A stretch of DNA of 64,000 nucleotides from positions 1-64,000 of the forward strand of contig CAYXFB010000001.1 of NCBI GenBank assembly GCA_964464145.1, read 5' to 3'. The position numbers and the translations under genes were made by a program. The notes beneath the pieces are model-generated. The model was given only the letters and a program-made list of their open reading frames with translations. It searched no databases and had not been told where the DNA came from. This DNA comes from UBA5399 sp964464145 (GTDB lineage: Bacteria; Bacillota; Clostridia; Christensenellales; Christensenellaceae). Shown one piece after another: positions 44,218-52,724 of this stretch (position 1 is the first letter of the stretch; every line of letters begins with the position of its first letter).

Positions 44218-44258
44218 CACCGCACAAGAAAAACAAAAACCGAAGGCAATAACACCAC

Positions 44259-44292
44259 AAAAAAAACGCGATTCAAAGGAACCGCGTTTTTT
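44259..44292 (-). terminator. Terminator of the aldo/keto reductase gene at 44.3–45.2 kb
   Basis: AAAAAACGCG pairs with CGCGTTTTTT around a 12-nt loop; usable on both strands and ending in eight T residues on the minus strand. Confidence 0.8.
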
Positions 44293-44301
44293 GAATCGAT
44301 T

Positions 44302-45240
44302 TTATGGCATTACATTCCCCGAAGCGGTATAAAGCCTATACCATTCCTCCTTGGTGAGCTGTATCTCAGAACCCGCGCAGCAATCCTTCATGCGCTGCGG
44401 GTTGGTGGTGCCCGTAACTATCTGCATATTTATGGGCATGCAGGCTATCCACGCGATCGCTATAGCCGTATTCGTGGTGCCATACTTCTCGGCGATCTCG
44501 TTTATTACCTGATTGAGGTAGGAATACTGCATGAAATCCTTCATGAACGGCCCGCCGAAGAAGCCCTTTTGCATGGGCGACCACGCCTGCAACGTCACAT
44601 CGTGCAGCTTGCTGTATTCATATACGCTGCCGTCCTTATCGAAGCTCTGGTCAAGCGTCATATTCACGGTCAGGCCGGTGTCCACCATGCCCGTGTGCGC
44701 CAGCGAGAACTGCATCTGGTTGAAGGCCAAACGCTGCTTCACGTTTTTTCTGACGTACTCAGACTGCATGGGGTTGAAGTTTGACACGCCGAAATTTTTC
44801 ACCTTGCCCTTGCTTTCCAGTATGTCGAAAGCCTCGGCTATCTCCTCCGCCACCATCAGCGCGTCCGGACGGTGCAGCAGCAGCACGTCAAGATAATCCG
44901 TTTTGAGGCGTTTCAGGCTGCCGTCCACCGCCTCCAGTATGTGCTCTTTGGAAAAGTCGAAATATTCGTAATAATCCTTTTGCACCTTCACTATGCCGCA
45001 TTTGCTTTGGATTATCATTTTTTCGCGTTGATCGTCCGAGAGGTTCATCGCCTCGGCGAAAAGCGTTTCGCAATTGCCGTCGTCATAGCAGTCCGCATGG
45101 TCGAAAAAGTTTACGCCGCATTCCAGCGCCGTGTTTATGGTTTTGTTGGCCTGCTCCTTAGTGAGCTCGCTCAGATGCATGCAGCCCATAACGATGTTTG
45201 AAGCTTTGAGATTTGTGCCTTTGATGTCAAGATATTTCAT
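44302..45240 (-). CDS. Aldo/keto reductase (YdhF-like)
   Basis: A 312-residue NAD(P)H-dependent oxidoreductase of the aldo/keto reductase family. The catalytic tetrad can be placed: Asp in FFDHADCYDDG with the Tyr there, Lys in IIQSKCG and His in VLLLHRPDAL. NFGVSNFNPMQ and the late TGTTNPQRMKD cofactor region are typical. It lacks the ferredoxin tail of the other reductase in this window. GGAGGTGAAAA precedes the ATG, and a promoter lies about 45 bp upstream. The substrate is unknown. Confidence 0.93.
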   Translation of the reverse strand: MKYLDIKGTNLKASNIVMGCMHLSELTKEQANKTINTALECGVNFFDHADCYDDGNCETLFAEAMNLSDDQREKMIIQSKCGIVKVQKDYYEYFDFSKEHILEAVDGSLKRLKTDYLDVLLLHRPDALMVAEEIAEAFDILESKGKVKNFGVSNFNPMQSEYVRKNVKQRLAFNQMQFSLAHTGMVDTGLTVNMTLDQSFDKDGSVYEYSKLHDVTLQAWSPMQKGFFGGPFMKDFMQYSYLNQVINEIAEKYGTTNTAIAIAWIACMPINMQIVTGTTNPQRMKDCCAGSEIQLTKEEWYRLYTASGNVMP

Positions 45241-45285
45241 TTTTTCACCTCCGGGGTTATTTTGGAAATTTATGGTGTTTGCTTT

Positions 45286-45314
45286 ATTTTAAACCCGCCC
45301 AGCCGTATTCGCAA
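45286..45314 (-). promoter_or_regulatory. Promoter of the YdhF-like reductase gene
   Basis: On the minus strand: TTGCGA (45309–45314), 17-bp spacer, TAAAAT (45286–45291). Confidence 0.55.
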
Positions 45315-45325
45315 GGCACTATAAG

Positions 45326-46015
45326 CTAATATTTTGCGATATCGCGAATTATTTCGCCCGCCATCAAAAGACCCGCCACAGAGGGCACAAAGGCCACGCT
45401 TCCCGGCGTGCGTCCGCCGCCCTCGGGCGTCATGGGCTCCTCGCGCGAATATACCACCTTGAGCGCGGCTATTCCGCGCTTTTTGAGCTCCCGCCGCATC
45501 ACTCTCGCAAGCGGGCACACGCTGGTGGAAAATATGTCCGCCACCTCGAGAAGCTCCGGCCGTAGCTTGTTGCCCGCGCCCATTGCGCTTATTATGGGCA
45601 CGCCCGCCGCCTGCGCGCATTCGGCCAGCTGCAGCTTGGCCGTCACGTTGTCCACTGCGTCCGCTACATAGTCGTACTCGGAAAAATCGAACTGCGCCGC
45701 CGTTTCGCTCAGAAAGAATATCTGCCGCGCGTCCACCTCGCAATCCGGGTTTATATCCGCCACTCTGGCCGCCGCCACCGCCGCCTTGGCCTTGCCGATA
45801 GTGGAGTGGGTCGCTATGAGCTGGCGGTTTATGTTGGTTTTGTCCACGATGTCTCTGTCTACCAGCGTAAGCGCGCCCACGCCGCTTCTCGCCAGCGCTT
45901 CCGTAACGTACGAGCCCACGCCGCCCAGCCCGAACACGGCCACGCGCGCCGAAGCCAGCCGCCGCATCGCCTCGCTGCCAAGCAGCATCTGCGTGCGCTG
46001 AAAAATATCTTCCAT
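45326..46015 (-). CDS. tcdA: tRNA threonylcarbamoyladenosine dehydratase TcdA
   Basis: A 229-residue E1-like enzyme that cyclises t6A at position 37 of ANN-reading tRNAs, using ATP. The nucleotide-binding motif is VAVFGLGGVGSYVTEALARSGVG (from residue 25), followed by DRDIVDKTNINRQ, DAVDNVTAKL and MGAGNKLRPE. The late GSVAFVPSVAGLLMAGE is typical of the CsdL/TcdA family. It lies 27 bp after the phosphoesterase gene and probably belongs to that transcript. Confidence 0.94.
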   Translation of the reverse strand: MEDIFQRTQMLLGSEAMRRLASARVAVFGLGGVGSYVTEALARSGVGALTLVDRDIVDKTNINRQLIATHSTIGKAKAAVAAARVADINPDCEVDARQIFFLSETAAQFDFSEYDYVADAVDNVTAKLQLAECAQAAGVPIISAMGAGNKLRPELLEVADIFSTSVCPLARVMRRELKKRGIAALKVVYSREEPMTPEGGGRTPGSVAFVPSVAGLLMAGEIIRDIAKY

Positions 46016-46042
46016 AATATAAATTTCCTTTGCTCTGTTAAA

Positions 46043-46597
46043 TCAGAATGGTAGGCTCGCCTCATAGCGCATAAATTCTTTGCCGGAAAAATCCTTCACG
46101 GAAAAAACGCCGTCCTCATAGCACATATAGCTGTGCGGAAAACCCTCCTTGGGCAGCGAGGCGGAGCCTGGGTTCAGGTATATGAGCTTGCCCGTATCCT
46201 GCGCGGCGGGTATGTGGAAATGCCCGTTCAAAAGAAAATCCTTCTCGCCTATGAGCGGCGGGTCGCCCACGTTGAAAACGTGACCGTGCGTGGCGAAAAC
46301 CAGCAGCCCATCCACGTCAAGCAGCATGTATTCGGCCATTATGGGAAACTCCAGCACCATCTGATCCACCTCGGAATCGCAGTTTCCGCGCACACACAGT
46401 ATTTCGCGCTTCATATCGTTCAGCAGCGCAAAGACCTGCTTGGGCGAATATTCCTCGGGCAGCTCGTTTCTGGGCCCGTGGTACAAAAGGTCGCCCAGCA
46501 ATATGAGCTTACGCGCACCCTCGCGTTCGTAAGCCGCCACCACCTCGCGCGCGTATTTGAAAGAACCGTGTATATCGGACGCTATCATATATTTCAT
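46043..46597 (-). CDS. YfcE-type metallophosphoesterase
   Basis: A 184-residue phosphodiesterase of the YfcE/MJ0936 group. Metal-site motifs are SDIHGS (from residue 7), LLGDLLYHGPR, VRGNCDSEVD, ATHGHVFNVG and NGHFHIP, followed by the family end YLNPGSASLPKEG. The protein is cytoplasmic. The natural substrate is unknown; E. coli YfcE cleaves model phosphodiesters. It lies between the zinc-ribbon membrane protein gene and tcdA on one strand. Confidence 0.92.
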   Translation of the reverse strand: MKYMIASDIHGSFKYAREVVAAYEREGARKLILLGDLLYHGPRNELPEEYSPKQVFALLNDMKREILCVRGNCDSEVDQMVLEFPIMAEYMLLDVDGLLVFATHGHVFNVGDPPLIGEKDFLLNGHFHIPAAQDTGKLIYLNPGSASLPKEGFPHSYMCYEDGVFSVKDFSGKEFMRYEASLPF

Positions 46598-46625
46598 GTT
46601 TCATATCCTCCCCGCAGTTGCCGCG

Positions 46626-47309
46626 TCAAACGTGCAGCCGCCGTTTCATCTCACCGGCTATGTAGCGCACGGTGAATTTCAGTATGCCCAGTATGGTCAA
46701 TCCGCTGCCTATGGTGGTCATTATCACGGGCGCAAGAGCATGCGTGAGACCGTTTAGGTAGAGTATCAGCGGCAAAAAGCCCAGCCCCACAAAAAGCAGC
46801 GCATAAACTATGTTGTCCCGCCACTTGGATTTGTGTATCCACGAATAAAAATCTATATATATAACGCAGGTCACGAGCAGCGTGGGCAGAACATATTCGT
46901 AGGACCAGCCCAGCCAGCCGCTCAAATAGTCGAACACCAGCATCATTGCCATTATGCCCACCAGCTGCAAAAAGCATTTCCCGCCCGGATGTATTTCCGA
47001 AAATATGGTGCTGCCCACCAGTATCCAGGCGTACAGCACGGTGGCGGCCACCGCCAAAAACCAGAGCGTGCCCTCCCAGAATATAAGGTTCAGCACCACC
47101 GCGCCGCCTATGAACAGCAGCGATAAAAACAGCGAAAGCTCCATAGAAAAGCTGCGCCGGTCTATGTAGTGCTTTTGCACGAGGCCGGGGTAAAGGCCGT
47201 TTTCCGCCGGCTGCTCTGTGAGCTTTTTTCCGCAGAGCGGGCATCGGCACAGGCAATCGTCCACATAAACGCGGCACTCCGGACAATAATTTGTATGGGG
47301 ATGGTTCAT
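46626..47309 (-). CDS. Zinc-ribbon multi-span membrane protein (DUF6320-like)
   Basis: A 227-residue protein. The N-terminus has a zinc ribbon, YCPECRVYVDDCLCRCPLCGK, with paired CxxC-type cysteines. About six membrane spans follow (starting with FLSLLFIGGAVVLNLIFW). The C-terminus is basic. The ATG at 47309 overlaps the stop of the acyltransferase gene (ATGA) and has GGAG upstream; an ATG at 47321 is an alternative. The tight coupling suggests that the two proteins work together at the membrane. The molecular function is unknown. Confidence 0.8.
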   Translation of the reverse strand: MNHPHTNYCPECRVYVDDCLCRCPLCGKKLTEQPAENGLYPGLVQKHYIDRRSFSMELSLFLSLLFIGGAVVLNLIFWEGTLWFLAVAATVLYAWILVGSTIFSEIHPGGKCFLQLVGIMAMMLVFDYLSGWLGWSYEYVLPTLLVTCVIYIDFYSWIHKSKWRDNIVYALLFVGLGFLPLILYLNGLTHALAPVIMTTIGSGLTILGILKFTVRYIAGEMKRRLHV

Positions 47310-48589
47310 TCGTTGCTCCATTCGTTCCCCCTTATCTCCACGTCCAGACCGAGGTCGCGCGAAAAATGCTCGAAAAATGTACGTATTATGCCCGTTTCCT
47401 CCACGCCCCGCGCGAAGGTGATTATCATTTTATCCTCGTAGGAAACCACCACGCAGTTCAGCGGATTGAGGTCGCTCACGCCCAATGTGTAGTATATGTT
47501 TTTTATACGCTCGCGCATGGAGGCGGGAAAGCGCGTGGTTTTGAGGTTGCTTAATAGCATTGTGTAGCAGCCCTCGCCATACAGGCGGTAGCTGTTTGAA
47601 ACCACCAGATTCTTCATGAAAAGCGGCGTCATGCGTATGAAGGGATTTTTCTCATACTTTACGTTTTTGTTTATCTTGGCGTGTATCTCCTTCTCTGTGA
47701 GCCCGTCCTTTAGCTGGCCGGACACCGTCTCCAGTATTTCGTCGAAGCTGGTGTTGCGCTTCACCACCATGCCCACGTTCACGAAGGAAACAAAGTTGCG
47801 CAGCGTTTCGCTGGGGAACATACTGCGCAGATCCACCGGCACGGAGATCACCACGGGCAGCTTGTTTTTGCGCCACTCCAGCCCCTGCTGGCGGTATATG
47901 CAATATATCAGCAGCGCGGCCACGTATGCCGAAACGGTAACGCCCCGCTTTTTCACCGCCGCCAAGAATTCTTTGAGGTTCATTATGCCGTGCGTCACGA
48001 ATATGTGGTTGTCCGCAAGCGCGTTGCCCAGTATGTGGTAGGCTCCCGGCTGCTTTAGCTTGTTGAACTCGCCGCTTTCCTCGAAGTAGCGCAGAAAACT
48101 GTTTTCCAGCTCGTCCGGGTGCGCCTCCGCCGAGGAATCCTTCACCATGCCCTCCGTGTCCATATCGTAGCCGCAGAGCAGAAAATATTCGTAGGTCAGC
48201 GTTTTCAAAAACTCTATGGCGCCCGCTCCGTCCGCAAGGCCGTGGAAGCATTCCATTATGATGTTGTTTTTGTAATAGCTTATGTTAAACAAAAAGCCGT
48301 TGTTTATAAAATCCTTGAGCCGCTTGCAGGGAAAACCGCTGTCCTCACGGACTATGGGCATAGCCTGGTTGTGCTCAAGATAATACCAGAAAAGCCCGCG
48401 CTTCAATGTCACCCCAAATGAGGGAAAGCGCGGCATTATCTTCACGAGCGCCTGCTGCAAAAAATCCTTCTGCACCGGCTCGAAAAGCTCCAGGTTCAGC
48501 CTGAACGTGGTGTTGTTGTGCGTGTGCGAAATAGACGGGTATATCTTCGCCGCCGTGTCCAGCTTCAGCCATTCCATACTGTCCGGCAT
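47306..48589 (-). CDS. Condensation/alcohol-acetyltransferase-superfamily acyltransferase
   Basis: A 427-residue protein of the BAHD/condensation/WS-DGAT-like acyltransferase superfamily. The catalytic motif HxxxDG is seen as HGLADG within IIMECFHGLADGAGAIEFLKTL. Other family-like segments are VISVPVDLRSMFPSETLRNFVSF and the C-terminal YEDKMIITFARGVEETG. It may transfer an acyl group to an alcohol, lipid or peptide, but the substrate is unknown. It is first in a transcript with the zinc-ribbon membrane protein, the phosphoesterase and tcdA. Confidence 0.84.
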   Translation of the reverse strand: MPDSMEWLKLDTAAKIYPSISHTHNNTTFRLNLELFEPVQKDFLQQALVKIMPRFPSFGVTLKRGLFWYYLEHNQAMPIVREDSGFPCKRLKDFINNGFLFNISYYKNNIIMECFHGLADGAGAIEFLKTLTYEYFLLCGYDMDTEGMVKDSSAEAHPDELENSFLRYFEESGEFNKLKQPGAYHILGNALADNHIFVTHGIMNLKEFLAAVKKRGVTVSAYVAALLIYCIYRQQGLEWRKNKLPVVISVPVDLRSMFPSETLRNFVSFVNVGMVVKRNTSFDEILETVSGQLKDGLTEKEIHAKINKNVKYEKNPFIRMTPLFMKNLVVSNSYRLYGEGCYTMLLSNLKTTRFPASMRERIKNIYYTLGVSDLNPLNCVVVSYEDKMIITFARGVEETGIIRTFFEHFSRDLGLDVEIRGNEWSNE

Positions 48590-48628
48590 ATCTGTCCTCC
48601 GTGGTTGTTTTTCACTTCTTTAAAATCA

Positions 48629-48656
48629 ATTATACACAACAATTCCCTGCGCACAA
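48629..48656 (-). promoter_or_regulatory. Promoter of the acyltransferase operon
   Basis: On the minus strand: TTGTGC (48651–48656), 16-bp spacer, TATAAT (48629–48634), 40 bp before the start codon. Confidence 0.55.
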
Positions 48657-48710
48657 TACCGCGCGCGTGAATTATGTGTGAATATTGAAGCCCGGCGCAC
48701 CATTTTTTGT

Positions 48711-48739
48711 TTGACAAACTATTCGCGGTGTATTAATAT
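48711..48739 (+). promoter_or_regulatory. Promoter of the rrf2–iscS–iscU operon
   Basis: TTGACA (48711–48716), 17-bp spacer, TAATAT (48734–48739). TTAAT/ATTAA arms spaced across 48733–48762 overlap the -10 and start region, a possible Rrf2/IscR operator, but the match to known boxes is poor. Confidence 0.8.
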
Positions 48740-48784
48740 CATAGCTAGGTAGTAGGAATTAACTTTGAGCGAGAGGAGCCTCAT

Positions 48785-49198
48785 ATGAACATATCTACAA
48801 AGGGAAAATACGGGCTTCGCGCCATGGTGGAGCTGACAGAACGGGGCGGCGGCGAGGCGCTTTCCATAAGCAGTATAGCGCAGAGCCAGGGTATTTCCGA
48901 ACGATATTTGGAGCAGCTCATGGCAAGGCTCAAGCGCGCCGGGCTGGTGAGCAGCACGCGCGGCGTACACGGCGGCTACCGCCTGACCGCCCCTCCTGAC
49001 AGCATAATGGTGGGCGATATACTCAGGGCTCTTGAAGGCAATATTGAACCCATAGACTGCCCGGGTCTTGAGGGCGAGTGCGACATTTCCGGCTCCTGCG
49101 TTTCCAAAAAGCTGTGGAAGCGCATAAACGACGGAGTAAACAAAATAGTGGACGAAACATCACTGCAATCGCTCATAGACGGCGGTTGCTGCGAATGA
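48785..49198 (+). CDS. iscR: Rrf2-family regulator (IscR-like)
   Basis: A 137-residue winged-helix regulator. The N-terminus MNISTKGKYGLRAMVELTE and SISSIAQSQGISERYLEQLMARLKRAGLV are strongly typical. Cysteines 92, 99 and 105 sit in the loop where IscR holds its 2Fe-2S cluster, and VHGGYRLT contains the wing. It probably senses cluster status and represses the cysteine desulfurase and scaffold genes that follow. GAGAGGAGC lies before the ATG. The desulfurase gene begins 55 bp after it. Confidence 0.92.
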   Translation: MNISTKGKYGLRAMVELTERGGGEALSISSIAQSQGISERYLEQLMARLKRAGLVSSTRGVHGGYRLTAPPDSIMVGDILRALEGNIEPIDCPGLEGECDISGSCVSKKLWKRINDGVNKIVDETSLQSLIDGGCCE

Positions 49199-49253
49199 TA
49201 TACAGCGCGTGGGGCGCGCATAAGAGCCCCGGCAGGAAAGGAGTCTTTTACAC

Positions 49254-50429
49254 ATGATATACCTTGATAACGCGGCAACAACGGCCGCACGGCCTGAGGT
49301 GGTGGAGGCCATGCTGCCCTATTTTACAGAAAAATACGGCAACCCATCCAGTATATACAGCTTCGCCCAGCAGAGCAAAGAGGCGGAGACGCACGCGCGT
49401 GAAATAATTTCGCGCAGCATAAACGCCAAAACGGAAGAGATATATTTTACCGCTGGTGGTACGGAAGCGGACAACTGGGCGATAATAGCCACTGCGGACG
49501 CATACGAGGCAAAGGGCAAGCACATAATCACCTCCGCCATAGAGCACCACGCGGTGCTGCACACCTGCCAATATCTTGAAAAGCAGCGCGGTCTTGAGGT
49601 TACCTACGTGGGCGTTGACGAAAACGGCATAATAAAGCTTGACGAGCTAAAGGCTGCCATTCGCCCGGACACAATACTTATAACGGTTATGTTCGCAAAC
49701 AATGAGATAGGCACCATACAGCCCATAGCGGAGATCGGCGCGATAGCGAAGAGCCACGGCATACTGTTCCACACGGACGCTGTGCAGGCCTACTGCCAGC
49801 TTCCCATAGACGTTGATGCCATGAATATAGATATGCTTTCGGCCAGCGCGCACAAGCTTCGCGGGCCCAAGGGCGTGGGTATGCTGTACATACGCAAGGG
49901 CGTGAAGATACGCAGCTTCATACACGGCGGCGCACAGGAGCGAAGGCGGCGCGCGGGTACAGAAAACGTGCCGGGCATAATAGGCTTCGGCAAGGCGGTT
50001 GAAATGGGTATGGCGGAGATGGCGGAGCGCACAGCCAAAGAGCGCGAACTGCGCGATTACCTCATAGGCCGCGTGCTGAATGAAATAGAGCACGTTCGGT
50101 TGAACGGCGACGCAAAGAAACGTTTGCCCGGCAACGCCAATTTTTCCTTCAGCTTTATAGAGGGCGAATCCATGCTGATGATGCTGGACGCAAAGGGTAT
50201 CTGCGGCTCGTCCGGCTCCGCCTGCACCTCCGGTTCACTCGACCCCTCGCACGTGCTTTTAGGCATAGGCCTGCCGCACGAAATAGCGCACGGCTCGCTT
50301 CGCCTTTCGCTGAACGAGGAAAATACGATGGAAGAGATGGATTTTGTTGTAGAAACGCTTAAAACGGTTATAAATAACCTGCGGAGAATGTCTCCGCTAT
50401 ACGAAGATTTTTTGAAGAAGCAGAAATAG
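49254..50429 (+). CDS. iscS: Cysteine desulfurase (NifS/IscS)
   Basis: A 391-residue PLP enzyme that takes sulfur from cysteine for Fe-S cluster assembly. Seen in the sequence are the N-terminal MIYLDNAATTAARPEV, the PLP ring His in AIEHHAVL, the PLP lysine in SASAHKLRGPKG and the mobile persulfide Cys in SSGSACTSGSLDPSHV. The group-I loop length fits NifS/IscS rather than SufS. AGGAAAGGAG precedes the ATG. The scaffold gene iscU follows at 100 bp. Confidence 0.96.
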   Translation: MIYLDNAATTAARPEVVEAMLPYFTEKYGNPSSIYSFAQQSKEAETHAREIISRSINAKTEEIYFTAGGTEADNWAIIATADAYEAKGKHIITSAIEHHAVLHTCQYLEKQRGLEVTYVGVDENGIIKLDELKAAIRPDTILITVMFANNEIGTIQPIAEIGAIAKSHGILFHTDAVQAYCQLPIDVDAMNIDMLSASAHKLRGPKGVGMLYIRKGVKIRSFIHGGAQERRRRAGTENVPGIIGFGKAVEMGMAEMAERTAKERELRDYLIGRVLNEIEHVRLNGDAKKRLPGNANFSFSFIEGESMLMMLDAKGICGSSGSACTSGSLDPSHVLLGIGLPHEIAHGSLRLSLNEENTMEEMDFVVETLKTVINNLRRMSPLYEDFLKKQK

Positions 50430-50439
50430 CGCGGCGAAA

Positions 50440-50520
50440 CCGAACACACATAAGGGGTCGGCATCGCGTCAGCCCCCCGCGCCGCAGGCGCGGGAAACCA
50501 AACCGAATACACATAAGGAG
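50440..50520 (+). repeat. Direct repeat flanking a hairpin between iscS and iscU
   Basis: GAAACCGAACACACATAAGG and AAACCGAATACACATAAGGA flank the GC-rich hairpin CCCGCGCC/GGCGCGGG. The second repeat carries the ribosome-binding site of iscU; the first carries an unused copy. Confidence 0.6.
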
Positions 50521-50529
50521 TGATTATAT

Positions 50530-50967
50530 ATGTACAGCGAAAAAGTAATGGATCATTTTGAGCATCCCCGCAACGTGGGAGAAATAGAAAACGCCAGCGG
50601 CGTGGGCACGGTGGGCAACGCCAAGTGCGGCGATATAATGCGCATATTCTTAGATATAGACGATGCGGGAATAATACAGGACGTAAAGTTTAAAACCTTC
50701 GGCTGCGGCGCGGCGGTCGCCACCAGCAGCATATCCACCGAGATGGTGAAGGGCAAATCTGTACAGCAGGCGCTGGAGGTAACCAACAAAGCGGTCATGG
50801 AAGCGCTGGGCGGACTGCCCGCGCAGAAGATACACTGTTCGCTTTTGGCGGAGGAAGCCATACACGCCGCGCTGTGGGATTACGCCGAAAAGCACGGCAT
50901 AAAGATAGAGGGATTGGAAAAGCCCAAGTCGGATATTGGCGAGCATGAGGAAGAGGAGGAGTATTGA
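50530..50967 (+). CDS. iscU: Fe-S cluster scaffold protein IscU/NifU
   Basis: A 145-residue scaffold on which Fe-S clusters are built from sulfur given by IscS. The three cluster cysteines are C33 (with Asp35 in AKCGD), C59 in TFGCGAA and C103 in KIHCSLL. The N-terminal MYSEKVMDHFEHPRNVG is typical. The C-terminus ends with an acidic EHEEEEEY tail. AAGGAGTG precedes the ATG. A strong terminator follows. Confidence 0.96.
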   Translation: MYSEKVMDHFEHPRNVGEIENASGVGTVGNAKCGDIMRIFLDIDDAGIIQDVKFKTFGCGAAVATSSISTEMVKGKSVQQALEVTNKAVMEALGGLPAQKIHCSLLAEEAIHAALWDYAEKHGIKIEGLEKPKSDIGEHEEEEEY

Positions 50968-50977
50968 GAATATACGC

Positions 50978-51006
50978 AAAAAAACCGCGATTTCGCGGTT
51001 TTTTTT
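50978..51006. terminator. Bidirectional terminator between iscU and the second M56 gene
   Basis: Seven A residues, CCGCG/CGCGG (50985–50989 and 50994–50998) with loop ATTT, then eight T residues. It serves the two convergent operons. Confidence 0.92.
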
Positions 51007-51025
51007 GTCTCTCTCTTTTATATCT

Positions 51026-52720
51026 CTATTTGTATGGTATGTAGCCCTGCGGCGGGTTTATTCTGCCGTCAGATGCTATGGATTTTATTGTGCCGATGCC
51101 TTTTGCATATTGTTTCGAATCGCGTATTATATAAATGTCAAAACCTTTGGGCTTTGACTGCCCCTTAGGAGGAACGATCCATTTTTCAAGACCATGTTCT
51201 CCTGCCATACCTTCAAGCCCTCTTTTCCGAACTAGATTCATAACTGTTATATTACCGGGCGTTTTGTAATTATTTAAATACATGGCGCCTCTATAGTTTA
51301 CACAAGCATTAGTAAACTCTCTGATTTTTTTGCCATTAAACATTATACCAACACCTTCTTTGTAAACTATTCCAAATTTACCATAGTATTCACAAACATT
51401 TTTATCCCATTCGCTTATCTTACCATCGGCAGGTTCCACAGATGGCGGCTCCACCGTTGGCCTTGCCGTAGGTCTCGGCTGAACCGTCGCCGACGGTTGT
51501 GGCTGCGGCATATTTGTCGGATGCGGCACGGATTCCGGCCTTGCTTCGTCCGCCTGCTGTGCTTGCGGCTGCACATACACCTCGTTTTGCACAACGCCAC
51601 TCGCCTCGGGTGCATATGCTTGCTGCTGCACCTGCGGCGTTTCAGATTCCGATGGCGCATATTTCGTGTTGTCCGTGACCACATTGTCCGGCAGATCTAT
51701 ATTTCTTGCTATGGGCGTTTCAATCTGCTCCGGCATAGGCGGCTCCTCCGCCGCCAGCACCACGCTTGTGCCCATCGTGAACACCAGCACCGCGCATACT
51801 ATTGCCACGCCCGCGCGTTTTCTCTTTTTATCCAGTATGGATGCTATCCTTGTTTTCATTCCGCTTTTCCCTCCGTAAAAGTTGGTTGTAAGCACTCCGC
51901 CCGGCGTTTTGCCGCAGGCGGCGGAAATTATGGTTTCCGTGTAGCTGTGCTTTTCCTCTCTGTCGCTGTTTTTGATTACCTCTTTGTCGCAGGCCAGCTC
52001 GCATTGCAGCGCCGCCGCCCTCGCGCATACGTAGGCCGCCGGGTTGAACCAGTTCACCGCCACCGCCGCCAGTATGAAGGCTTTACCCGCCATGTCGCGC
52101 CGCGCATAGTGAACCAGCTCGTGCGTCAGCACATAGCGCAGGCCGCTTTTCCGCGCCTCGTGCGGCAGGTATATGGCCGGGCGAAATATGCCTGCCAGCA
52201 TGGGGCTTTTCACCGCCGTGCTGCTTTTTACGGCTATCTCCCGCCTTATGCCCAGCTTCCGCGCTATTTCGTTCCGCAGGCTCAAAATCTCCCCGTCCGT
52301 CACTTGCGTGCTCCACCGCTTTACGCCGCGCATATACATAGCGTTTCTGATTATCGTGATCGTCAGGAACAACGCCAGACCGCAAATCCATACCCAAAAC
52401 GCCACTTCGAACCAGCTTATAGCGGGCATAGGAGTTTGCGCCGGCGCTAGTGGCGCTGGGGGCACCGTCTCGGCCGGCATTTGCGTTTGCACATAGCGCA
52501 CCACCGTTTGGGGCAATGAGGTCGCGTAGCTGTAGGGCAGCTTTATCTCTATCTCCGGGCGGAACGGTATGGCAAACAGCGCCATAACGGCCAGCCACAC
52601 CGCGTACAGCCAGCGCGGGCTGTAGCGCCGCGTCAGCGGCCTTTGCAGCGCCAGATAGACAAGCGCCAGCACGGATGTGGAAAATGAACAGATAAGCAAT
52701 GAACGTATAAAATCGAACAT
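51026..52720 (-). CDS. BlaR1-like M56 metalloprotease with unknown C-terminal domain
   Basis: A 564-residue membrane sensor protease. Membrane spans lie near residues 8–26, 38–53, 105–123 and about 300–318. The zinc motif is HELVH, followed by the M56 segment CELACDKEV. After the last span comes a long Pro/Gln/Thr/Val-rich linker (about 325–440) and a C-terminal domain with YYGKFGIVYKEGVGIMFNGKKIREF that I cannot assign; it is not a penicillin-binding or OmpA domain. It lies 4 bp after its BlaI partner, which it is predicted to inactivate on an outside signal. Confidence 0.88.
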   Translation of the reverse strand: MFDFIRSLLICSFSTSVLALVYLALQRPLTRRYSPRWLYAVWLAVMALFAIPFRPEIEIKLPYSYATSLPQTVVRYVQTQMPAETVPPAPLAPAQTPMPAISWFEVAFWVWICGLALFLTITIIRNAMYMRGVKRWSTQVTDGEILSLRNEIARKLGIRREIAVKSSTAVKSPMLAGIFRPAIYLPHEARKSGLRYVLTHELVHYARRDMAGKAFILAAVAVNWFNPAAYVCARAAALQCELACDKEVIKNSDREEKHSYTETIISAACGKTPGGVLTTNFYGGKSGMKTRIASILDKKRKRAGVAIVCAVLVFTMGTSVVLAAEEPPMPEQIETPIARNIDLPDNVVTDNTKYAPSESETPQVQQQAYAPEASGVVQNEVYVQPQAQQADEARPESVPHPTNMPQPQPSATVQPRPTARPTVEPPSVEPADGKISEWDKNVCEYYGKFGIVYKEGVGIMFNGKKIREFTNACVNYRGAMYLNNYKTPGNITVMNLVRKRGLEGMAGEHGLEKWIVPPKGQSKPKGFDIYIIRDSKQYAKGIGTIKSIASDGRINPPQGYIPYK

Positions 52721-52724
52721 GGCG

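Larger units (their letters stand above)
42900..44301. other. 1.4-kb gene-free, repeat-rich island
   Basis: Between fbp and an aldo/keto reductase gene. In order it holds paired 31-bp palindromic direct repeats (43013–43102), a GC-rich inverted repeat (about 43128–43156), a tract almost free of A and C on the plus strand (43186–43375), a 399-bp-period tandem duplication (43376–44115), a third partial module (44125–44217) and a terminator. Short minus-strand readings of 65–104 codons exist but have skewed composition and no convincing ribosome-binding sites; I do not call them genes. Confidence 0.65.

Noticed and set aside
42900..44301. CRISPR array in the repeat-rich island
   Set aside because: Repeats are hundreds of bases long or occur only twice; there are no short regularly spaced direct repeats and no cas genes.
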